This document shows, one piece after another, positions 45,579-51,695 of a DNA stretch of 51,695 bases. How positions within the stretch are numbered: position 1 is the stretch's first letter; every line of letters begins with the position of its first letter. Under the pieces are notes generated by a model that saw nothing but the letters and a program-made list of their open reading frames with translations, was not told the origin of the DNA and made no database searches. A program made the position numbers and the translations under genes. The DNA comes from Polyangiaceae bacterium (lineage in GTDB: Bacteria; Myxococcota_A; Polyangia; Polyangiales; Polyangiaceae), in contig JAFGBI010000365.1 of the NCBI GenBank assembly GCA_016933275.1, forward strand, positions 1 to 51,695, in the 5' to 3' direction.

Positions 45579-46230
45579 GCCGCGAGCCGAGGGACGGGCG
45601 GAGCGTCGGCGAACGTCCCTGCATGCCGTGCCGAGGCATTCTCCGGGCCTCGGGAGGCGTTGGCGCCCTGATCGACGTTCCTTGCTCCGCGACGCGTTCA
45701 GACCAGCGCGCGGGAGCAACCCCCAGCCGCTTCCCTGCTCGATCTCCGTGTGCGCAGGAGTCAGCGCTCGGGGCCCGCCGGCGAAGCGGATCTCGGCCGG
45801 TCGTCGTGCGTCAGGATTCCGTGAACGGATGCGTTCTTCGCGACACCGATCCCCGCTGCGCTTCGGGGCGGAGCCGATCCATCCCGCGATCTGGCAGACT
45901 GGCTGTCCGAGCCGGGCTGCCCTTGGCATGCGTGCCAGCGTTGGGACCAGGTGATGTCGCTTTTCGGCAGCGAATCTAGACCGGCGTCTCTCGCGTGAAC
46001 ACACGGCGCTCGGCCCAATACGCGGAAGAGCCGGTTCGATGTGCCTGAGGGGCATACATCGGTGCCCAGACGGCGACGTCCGCGACCCCATCATGACTCC
46101 CCTCCGCGAGAGGGCACCAGACGCAGTCGCCGAGACGGACCGAAGAGGCCCACATCAGGGCATCGATACAAATGTACACCAGAGACGAAGGCGTTTCCGG
46201 ATCCTGAGCGCGAGTGCTAATGTTTTCGGC
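45579..46230. other. Intergenic region before the GH45 gene
   Basis: I see no gene in these 652 bp. Open frames here lack codon bias and recognisable motifs. A stem CCCCG/CGGGG occurs near 45852-45869. The stretch before the cellulase gene (46165-46230) is less G+C-rich and probably holds its promoter, but no box is clear. Confidence 0.5.
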
Positions 46231-47568
46231 ATGATGAATCGTTCTCGATTCCTTTGGGTCGGCTGCGCGACCCTGGCGGCCATTGCATGTGGTGGGGACG
46301 ACAACGAGCTGTTTCCCTTCGGCACCGGCGGCACTAGCGAAATCGGTGGAATGGACCCGGTCGGTGGCCAGTACCTGGGCGGAGTGCAGAACACTGGTGG
46401 CATCCAGAACACTGGTGGCGTCCAGAACACCGGCGGCGTCGAGAACACCGGCGGGATCGGGATAGAGCCCACGGGCGGGGTGCCACCAACCGGTGGCGGT
46501 GGTACGGGCGGCGCCACTGGCGGCCACCATACCGGCGGCGTCCAACCCACGGGCGGCGTCCAACCCACGGGCGGCGTCCAACCTACCGGTGGCGGCGGCA
46601 TGGGGGGTACCACCGGTGGGCGACCAACCGGCGGCCAGAGCACCGGCGGCGTCGAGCCCACGGGGGGTCAGGGCACGGGCGGGGTATCGAACTGCTCCAA
46701 TGAGCCCCCCCCTGGGAACCCGAACTGCGACTCCGCCGTGGAGTGGGATTGGTGCACCGCCGACTGGATCGGCGACTACTGCATGGAGGCCTGTGGACGC
46801 TGCGACGGCAGTGGCGGCACGGGCGCCGCCGGCAGCGGTGGCACGGGCGCCGGTGGGGGCTTCACCACGGGTGGGGTAACGGGAGACTGCGCGGGATGGG
46901 CCTCCCGCTACTGGGACTGCTGCAAGCCGCACTGTGCGTGGACCGCGAACGTGCCCGGTGGGAACGCGACGTCCACCTGCAGCTCTGGCAGCCAGACCAC
47001 CAGCGATGACGCGCAAAGCGCGTGCAGCGGCGGCAACGGGTACATGTGCCACAACATGGCCCCATGGGCCGAAGGGTCCGTCGGATTCGGGTTCGCCGCC
47101 GCGAACAACCGGCCGTGCGGTGCCTGCTACAAGCTCCAATTCGATGGCTCCTCGCACAATGGCGGTGCCGATCCGGGCTCGGCTGCGCTGGCCGGCAAGA
47201 TCATGATCGTGCAGGTGATCAACATCGGAGGGATCGAGGGCAACCAGTTCGACCTGTTGATTCCGGGCGGCGGCGTGGGTGACTTCAACGCCTGCAGCAG
47301 CCAGTGGGGAGCCTCGGATCTCGGGGCGCAGTATGGAGGATTCCGCACCATGTGCAGCGGTGACCTTTCCTCCGTCAAGAGCTGCGTCCTCAGCAAGTGC
47401 GAGAGCGTCTTCGGGAGCAAGTTTCCGGAGCTGATGGATGGATGCCGGTGGTACGTGGACTGGTTCGAGGCCGCCGACAACCCGAACTTCAAGTACGAGC
47501 CGACCAGTTGCCCCTCCCAACTGAACAACGCTTCAACGATGTCGGGGACCATGGCCAGCGGCTGCTGA
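46231..47568 (+). CDS. Secreted GH45 endoglucanase lipoprotein
   Basis: The protein is about 445 residues long (ATG 46231 or 46234). A signal peptide ends in a likely lipobox Cys20 (AAIACG), followed by about 130 residues of Thr-Gly-Gly linker and a Cys-rich ShKT-like module (WCTADWIGDYCMEACGRC). The catalytic domain begins near residue 220 with ASRYWDCCKPHCAW, the family 45 signature that contains the catalytic Asp229; CGACYKLQF and CRWYVDWFEAADNP with Asp410 follow, as in fungal Cel45. It should cut beta-1,4-glucan internally at the cell surface. GH45 is mainly fungal and animal, with few bacterial cases. Neighbouring fibro-slime protein supports a cellulose-related role. Confidence 0.9.
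   Translation: MMNRSRFLWVGCATLAAIACGGDDNELFPFGTGGTSEIGGMDPVGGQYLGGVQNTGGIQNTGGVQNTGGVENTGGIGIEPTGGVPPTGGGGTGGATGGHHTGGVQPTGGVQPTGGVQPTGGGGMGGTTGGRPTGGQSTGGVEPTGGQGTGGVSNCSNEPPPGNPNCDSAVEWDWCTADWIGDYCMEACGRCDGSGGTGAAGSGGTGAGGGFTTGGVTGDCAGWASRYWDCCKPHCAWTANVPGGNATSTCSSGSQTTSDDAQSACSGGNGYMCHNMAPWAEGSVGFGFAAANNRPCGACYKLQFDGSSHNGGADPGSAALAGKIMIVQVINIGGIEGNQFDLLIPGGGVGDFNACSSQWGASDLGAQYGGFRTMCSGDLSSVKSCVLSKCESVFGSKFPELMDGCRWYVDWFEAADNPNFKYEPTSCPSQLNNASTMSGTMASGC
46381..46680 (+). repeat. Thr-Gly-Gly linker tandem repeats
   Basis: Near-identical 18-bp-like units run at about 46383-46451 (encoding TGGVQN-type hexapeptides) and 46531-46593 (TGGVQP-type, three almost identical copies). They form the low-complexity spacer of the cellulase. 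Third-position differences show the array is not entirely recent, while the three VQP units look like recent slippage. Confidence 0.85.
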
Positions 47569-47650
47569 CGAACACCAGCGGTACCCGCAGGGATCCGGTG
47601 CCGGCGAGGTTCGAATTCTCCGGGCGACGGCTCGGCAACGACGGCGCGGG

Positions 47651-48148
47651 CTACGGCACGTAGGTGCCGGCCGCTGCCTCCGGAGCCCGACCGGCCTTTC
47701 CCGCCCCTGGATCGTACGACGCCACGTACTCCTGCTGGACCGCCTCGCAGCTCGTGGCACCGCCGGTGCGGGTGGCAGACGGAGCGTCCAGGGCGGCGGG
47801 GCACCAGAGCTGGACGTCGACCCTGCTCCCGGTCGGTTGGGCGACGCACCCAGCCTTCTCGGCCAAACCCAATCGGGCGGCTTCGTCATCGCCGGTGACG
47901 AGCACTCTGGCGGCCCGATCGGCCGGGCACGGGGGCTCGGGCGCCCCGCCGCTGAAGACGGATTGGACGGCCATGAGCTGCTCCCACGGCACGGGTTCGG
48001 GCTCAGGTGGAGCCTCCGTTGATGGGCTGGACGCGGCCACCGTCACGATCGGGATCGGCGCCGGGGTCGAGGGTGCTGGGGAACGGCAGCCGACGGTGAC
48101 GAGGAGGGCAGCCGCGGCCGGCGCGAGCCTGCATTCCCGAGACGACAT
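47651..48148 (-). CDS. Small hypothetical lipoprotein
   Basis: This 165-residue protein has a signal peptide and lipobox ending at Cys21 (LLVTVGC). The mature part starts with a Pro/Ala/Thr-rich linker, then a region with four Cys (PPCPADRAARVLVTGDDEAA, KAGCVAQP, VQLWCPAAL, TSCEAVQQE) suggesting two disulfides. No family recognised. It converges with the cellulase gene, 82 bp away, and its ATG overlaps the ATG of a tiny divergent frame. Confidence 0.65.
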   Translation of the reverse strand: MSSRECRLAPAAAALLVTVGCRSPAPSTPAPIPIVTVAASSPSTEAPPEPEPVPWEQLMAVQSVFSGGAPEPPCPADRAARVLVTGDDEAARLGLAEKAGCVAQPTGSRVDVQLWCPAALDAPSATRTGGATSCEAVQQEYVASYDPGAGKAGRAPEAAAGTYVP

Positions 48149-48305
48149 GGAGGCCGCCGTCGAAGCCGAGCATCCGGAGCTCTACTTCGTCGGCGGCGTC
48201 GTGGATCTCGACGACAAGCGTGTCGCGTTGTACCGAGGGGATCTGGATTGGCTCCTGGTCCCGCTCGACGGGTTCGAGTCCAGCGGCCGGTCCCCGCGAA
48301 AGTGA
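48147..48305 (+). pseudogene. Short frame ended by repeat copy B
   Basis: A 52-residue frame begins at ATG 48147 (sharing bases with the ATG of the minus-strand lipoprotein gene) and has protein-like composition: EAEHPELYFVGGVVDLDDKR followed by VALYRGDLDWLLVPLDGF. Its TGA (48303-48305) is the first three bases of repeat copy B. It looks like the start of a longer gene cut by the repeat, or a chance frame. No family recognised. Confidence 0.3.
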
Positions 48306-48327
48306 TTGGACGCAGCAATCAACCTGA
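48303..48327 (+). repeat. 25-bp repeat end, copy B
   Basis: This segment matches the last 25 bases of the window (51671-51695) at 24 of 25 positions, in the same orientation, and the complement of 37371-37395 at about 21 of 25. Only this outer end of the 145-bp repeat is present. It retains the TGATT/AATCA hairpin. Confidence 0.85.
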
Positions 48328-48776
48328 CTGTTGCTCTAGCGGAGCGACTCGAGGAAGGTAGCCTGACCGCCTCGTCGCAGGACGTTGAAGACGCACCGCA
48401 GATAGACCCGAACCCCGAACAGGCGGACGATCATCCCTGCATGGGTGATCAGATGTTGGGTCTGGATCGTGCCGCGCATCGGACAGGACGGAGAAGCACG
48501 TCCCGTGCCGCTACCGTTGCTCCCAGCCAACCGCCGCTTGCCCCACGGTGGCGTTGCAGACCTGAAAGGACGGCATGTCTCCGTTGCGCAGGATCGCGCT
48601 GCGCGGTCCCGGGAACCGGGGGCGAGGCCATCTGCCGACCGTGCCCTTCGCGATTGCCCATCGGGGCTTGAGGGAACGTGAGTCGGCGTGATGACTCGCT
48701 TCGGGACGTCGCGTTCCCGATTCGAGAAGCGCTCACCGGCCGCGGACGACCGCCGGACCAGGCAGGGGCTCCCCCG
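48328..48776. other. Intergenic region with possible gene remnant
   Basis: In these 449 bp the only protein-like stretch is on the minus strand at 48336-48530, 64 residues ending LITHAGMIVRLFGVRVYLRC and then a short basic tail. The hydrophobic/basic pattern is unlike random translation, but no start signal or family can be assigned, so I treat it as a possible degraded fragment. The remainder, up to the stop of the fibro-slime gene, shows nothing. Confidence 0.35.
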
Positions 48777-51134
48777 TCAGGCGACGATGATCATGCACGA
48801 CGTACTGCAGGAGGCCGACGGCCCGGCGTCATCGCACTGCTCCCCGTAGGCGGCGTCAATGATGCCGTCACCGCAGAAGTGCGCGGGCTGGCAGCCGGTC
48901 GTGCAGGCGCCGACGTTGGTGGGCGTGTAGATGGCGCCGTTGTTGCGGCCGTTGTCGCACGCCTCGTACCCCGCATCGATGTTGCCGTCGCCACAGAACG
49001 GGCCGTACTTGCATTCGAGGGTGCAGGCACCGTAAACGCCGTTCTGGTTGTTCGCACCCTCGTCGCACTCCTCGCCGGCCGCTCGGACGCCGTCCCCGCA
49101 AGTGGGCATGCATTCCGAGTGCGTGGTGCTGAAGCCCGAGAGCGAGAGCTGGTAGTTCGACTCGCGGGGGTGCTGATCGGCGTGGAACACGGCGATCTCG
49201 TAGATCTTGCCTTCTTCCAGCCCGAACCGCTGAGCATTGACGTCGACGTCCTCCGCCAGGCGCTCATGAGTCCCCCCGAGGTCGATGGCGAGCTGCCCGT
49301 TGACGAAGACCCACACGTCGTCGTCGCCGTAGAACGCTAGCTTCGCGGGGGTCCCGTCGTAGCGGAAAAGGTAGCGGACCTCGGTCGTGAAGTAGAAGTT
49401 CCGGAGATAGCCGGTGATTTCCCCTTGATCGCTGTAGGGCACGGGACCCCCATCGCCAGAATCGCAGGTGCCATAGGCCACCTCGGGATCCCACTGGGAA
49501 CCGACATCGCAGTCCGACCCGGCGCAGCAGCCTGCCTCGCTGTCAAGCCCGCGCACCCAATACGGCCAGATGTTGCAGATCCGGTCCCGCGAGGCGACCT
49601 CTGCCTGGTCCTCCAGCGGGAAGAACCCGCTCACGAGCTCTGCCGAACGCTCGTTGTCGCAGAAGGAGTGGATGTCGTCGGCTACGGTATCCCCGTCGCT
49701 GCTGCTGAACTGGTAAACGTTCCCCTCCGGTGCAAGCTCGAGGACGCCCTTGACCGCGATGCTGTAGGTCGAGTCCGAATACCACTGAGCGAAGGTCTCC
49801 GCGCTGTGCAGCACGGGGACCTGCAGGGGGGATTCGAAGCCGACACGGTAGCGTGTCTCGCCGCTCCCCTCCACGGTGCACGGCGTACCGTTCGATGAGG
49901 TGACGATGTCACGGCCATCCCAATCGGTGAACCGGCAGTCGCACATGCCGTTCTTCGCGGGGTTGAACTGGGGCTTTCCGTTCGGGCCGAGCGTAGGCAA
50001 CACGAGCTCGGTACATGGCTCCGTGTAGTCGGAGCTCGAGCAGTTGCTCTCCACCCCCGCCGGGGTGCCCGACGCGTTCGGCACACAGATGGTCTTCTCG
50101 CCATTCACGGTGGCCCCGAGGTAGAAGAAATCGGGGTGCCCGCCGCTGACGTTCTGACCGTCGAAATCGCGATAGATCACGGGCAGACGAAGGCATTCGC
50201 CGCCGCCCTTGCTGCAGGGCTCGGTATCGCTGTCCTCGACGACTTCGCAGGTGAACCCTCCCTCGGTCTGGCAGGTCTCGGTGCAACCGTCGCCCGGGAC
50301 GGCGTTCCCGTCGTCACACGTCTCGCCAACGTCGATGTTCCGGTCGCCGCAGGAGGTCGAGCAAGGACCGGTGACGCCGGCCGCGTCGCGGCAAGTCGGC
50401 TCCCGCGTACACGTCTTCGAGCAGCCCTGACCATCGCCGTAGAAGAGCCCGTTGCTGGCCTCACCGAGATCGCAGGCCTCGCCGGTTTCGGGGATGCCGT
50501 TCCCGCACTCGGACTGCACGCAGGGTGAGCCCGGCGTGCAGGACCAGCCGGGCTCGATGAGGCAACCCGGCGAACAGCCGTCGTCGGGGAGGATATCTCC
50601 ATAGTCGCAGTTCTCTGGCGGGGTGATCACCCCGTCGCCGCACCAGACCACGCAAGCCTTGCCGGGGACGCGGCAAAGGTAGCCGGCCTCGACCGACATG
50701 CAGTCGGCTGCGCAACCATCGCCAGGAACCGTGTTGAGGTCATCGCACGCCTCGGTGGCATCGAGGATGCCATCCCCGCAGATGGCGGTCTTCACGCAGG
50801 CTTCACCCCACGTGGGACAGGTCCAACCGGCTTCCACTTGACACAGCGCACTACAGCCGTCGCCAGGCCCCGTGTTGCGGTCGTCACACCCCTCGTTCTC
50901 GTTCTGTACTCCATTGCCACAGGTGGCGGCATCGACGGGTTGGAAGACACTGCCGCCGGTGTTCGAGGGAATGTACGACCCACCCATTGGCCCCCCACCC
51001 CCGCCGACGCCCGAGCCACCCGTCTGGCTGAGGTAGCCCATGGGACCCGGACCGGCCGCGTTGCTCCCACAGGCAACCACGAGACAGGTTCCGAAGAGGA
51101 CCGACGGTGAGGAAGCTCGAAGGAGGGGGCGCAT
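48777..51134 (-). CDS. Fibro-slime / DUF4215 Cys-rich lipoprotein
   Basis: This 785-residue protein has a lipobox ending at Cys22 (LVVACG), a Gly-rich linker, then five or so DUF4215-type Cys-rich repeats (residues about 70-310: CGNGVQNENEGCDDRNTGPG, CGDGILDATEACDD, CGDRNIDVGETCDDGNAVPG). A large central domain (about 325-675) follows with PVIYRDFDG, HPDFFYLG, VRYLFRYDGTPAKLAFYGDD and DVWVFVNGQLAIDLGGTHE, the fibro-slime / PA14-like pattern known from Fibrobacter and Dictyostelium. Three more Cys repeats end the protein. It is probably a surface adhesin, possibly carbohydrate-binding; the neighbouring cellulase suggests the substrate. No sorting domain of MYXO-CTERM type is present. Confidence 0.88.
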   Translation of the reverse strand: MRPLLRASSPSVLFGTCLVVACGSNAAGPGPMGYLSQTGGSGVGGGGGPMGGSYIPSNTGGSVFQPVDAATCGNGVQNENEGCDDRNTGPGDGCSALCQVEAGWTCPTWGEACVKTAICGDGILDATEACDDLNTVPGDGCAADCMSVEAGYLCRVPGKACVVWCGDGVITPPENCDYGDILPDDGCSPGCLIEPGWSCTPGSPCVQSECGNGIPETGEACDLGEASNGLFYGDGQGCSKTCTREPTCRDAAGVTGPCSTSCGDRNIDVGETCDDGNAVPGDGCTETCQTEGGFTCEVVEDSDTEPCSKGGGECLRLPVIYRDFDGQNVSGGHPDFFYLGATVNGEKTICVPNASGTPAGVESNCSSSDYTEPCTELVLPTLGPNGKPQFNPAKNGMCDCRFTDWDGRDIVTSSNGTPCTVEGSGETRYRVGFESPLQVPVLHSAETFAQWYSDSTYSIAVKGVLELAPEGNVYQFSSSDGDTVADDIHSFCDNERSAELVSGFFPLEDQAEVASRDRICNIWPYWVRGLDSEAGCCAGSDCDVGSQWDPEVAYGTCDSGDGGPVPYSDQGEITGYLRNFYFTTEVRYLFRYDGTPAKLAFYGDDDVWVFVNGQLAIDLGGTHERLAEDVDVNAQRFGLEEGKIYEIAVFHADQHPRESNYQLSLSGFSTTHSECMPTCGDGVRAAGEECDEGANNQNGVYGACTLECKYGPFCGDGNIDAGYEACDNGRNNGAIYTPTNVGACTTGCQPAHFCGDGIIDAAYGEQCDDAGPSASCSTSCMIIVA

Positions 51135-51487
51135 GCGTCAATGCTCCTCTGGGACAGGCACCCGAGCAAGGAGGTTCGCCTCACTCTCCCTCACTTTCTT
51201 CCTGCATTTCTCTGCCTGCTGTTGCAGCTGCCAGACAATTTGCCACCAAGAACGCACGACGGATGGCAACTGGCGGGACGGGTTCTACCGTTCTCGCGAC
51301 CAATCCTCCCTTCCGATTCCACCCACCACAGACCCAGGGCTGGGACGAGGGTCTCCGAGCCCACCGAGGGGACCTCCTCTCTGGTCCTCGGGGAGCGCCC
51401 GTCGCGCGCCAAGAGCGCGGATCCCGCCACAGAACCCCAAGCCCGGCGAAACCGGGAGCCTCGAAGGCACCAGAGTATCAGCCGGTC
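51135..51487. other. Upstream region of the fibro-slime gene
   Basis: No gene is supported in these 353 bp. The first 120 bp are pyrimidine-rich on the plus strand (TCTCCCTCACTTTCTTCC near 51184), i.e. purine-rich in the mRNA direction of the minus-strand gene, and should contain its promoter. The rest shows only chance open frames. Confidence 0.45.
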
Positions 51488-51591
51488 GCGCGCCGATCAG
51501 GTTGCCGACAGCAACGGCAGCACTGGAACCCCACCCCTGATAGTCCCCTGGAGCACCGATCGGGTTGCCGACAGCAACGGCAGCGCTGGAA
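51488..51591 (+). repeat. Two 41-bp direct repeats beside copy C
   Basis: 51488-51528 and 51551-51591 differ at 4 of 41 positions and are offset by 63 bp. Each contains GTTGCCGACAGCAACGGCAG, itself a GTTGC/GCAAC hairpin. The right-hand unit is part of the 145-bp repeat copy C; the left one is an extra copy that is absent next to copy A. Confidence 0.85.
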
Positions 51592-51695
51592 ACGCGTCCA
51601 TGCGAAGTGAGGACGCGTTTCCAGCGCTGCCTCTGGAGAGGTCTGCTGCCGGTTCGGTGCTCTAGGTTGTTGATTTGACGCAGCAATCAACCTGA
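51551..51695 (-). repeat. 145-bp dispersed repeat, copy C (reaches window end)
   Basis: This is the inverted partner of copy A (131/145 identical, no gaps). Its outer end has a 7-bp stem GTTGATT/AATCAAC (51669-51675, 51685-51691) around a 9-base loop. The match runs to the last base of the window, so the true end of the element is not seen. The inner side holds a perfect 21-bp inverted repeat. Confidence 0.9.
51579..51631. repeat. Perfect 21-bp inverted repeat in copy C
   Basis: The arms 51579-51599 and 51611-51631 are exact reverse complements, separated by 11 bases (51600-51610). The resulting stem of 21 bp is unusually long. In copy A the same arms pair at 17 of 21 positions. No T-run follows, so it is not a standard terminator. 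Confidence 0.92.

Noticed and set aside
46381..46680. CRISPR-like appearance of regular repeats
   Set aside because: The units are contiguous, in frame and encode hexapeptides; there are no unique spacers and no cas genes.
45976..47520. Minus-strand frame opposite the cellulase gene, rich in Ala/Thr
   Set aside because: It is the complement of the Thr-Gly-Gly linker; the plus strand has signal peptide, catalytic motifs and conserved Cys.

Overview
The window looks like a high-G+C myxobacterial chromosome (phylum Myxococcota, probably Polyangia-like). The assignment rests on protein style: lipoproteins with Thr-Gly-Gly linkers, a Cys-rich DUF4215-repeat protein carrying a fibro-slime-like domain, a tectonin beta-propeller, a very large TPR/HEAT protein, and housekeeping genes of deltaproteobacterial type. 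No rRNA is present to confirm it. There is one tRNA, tRNA-Leu(UAG), and no CRISPR array.

Layout. 0-3.7 kb: a complete tyrosine recombinase pointing at the 3' end of tRNA-Leu, which is the typical edge of an integrated element whose body would lie to the left of the window, followed by a STAS-like gene, a 5'-truncated GH5 glycosidase and a small membrane protein. 3.6-8.1 kb (minus): a flippase-like membrane protein, aguB and aguA (agmatine to putrescine) and a LysM plus hydrolase-like exported protein. 8.5-11.5 kb (plus): a polytopic membrane protein and a DPM1-like glycosyltransferase. 11.7-19.75 kb (minus): a probable six-gene operon with a DUF2079 protein, a GT2 glycosyltransferase, a second polytopic protein, a membrane-anchored tectonin, a membrane-anchored discoidin-like protein and a flippase-like protein, suggesting lipid-linked surface glycan synthesis together with glycan-binding proteins. 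19.9-24.5 kb: a 1359-residue TPR/HEAT protein coupled to a lipoprotein. 24.7-37.3 kb: tsaD, gnd, rsmB/rseP (minus), secA, a GT32-like enzyme, a DUF4190 protein and a lipoprotein with a cysteine-peptidase-like domain.

38.25-45.58 kb is the most interesting block: nine co-directional, mostly overlapping genes that combine a stand-alone type II fatty acid cycle (FabZ-like dehydratase, KS with intact Cys-His-His, FabG-like reductase, two FabL-like enoyl reductases, ACP) with the complete HCS/ECH1/ECH2 beta-branching set otherwise known from trans-AT and mixed PKS pathways, without any modular PKS in view. I infer a pathway that puts beta-methyl branches into an ACP-bound acyl chain.

46.2-51.1 kb holds a secreted GH45 cellulase (rare in bacteria), a small lipoprotein and the fibro-slime/DUF4215 lipoprotein, consistent with a polysaccharide-degrading predator or saprophyte. 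The 38-51 kb segment is bracketed by inverted copies of a 145-bp hairpin-rich repeat (131/145 identical, no gaps), and the 25-bp outer end of the same repeat recurs once inside it. The window ends within the right copy, so it may be a contig broken at a dispersed repeat.
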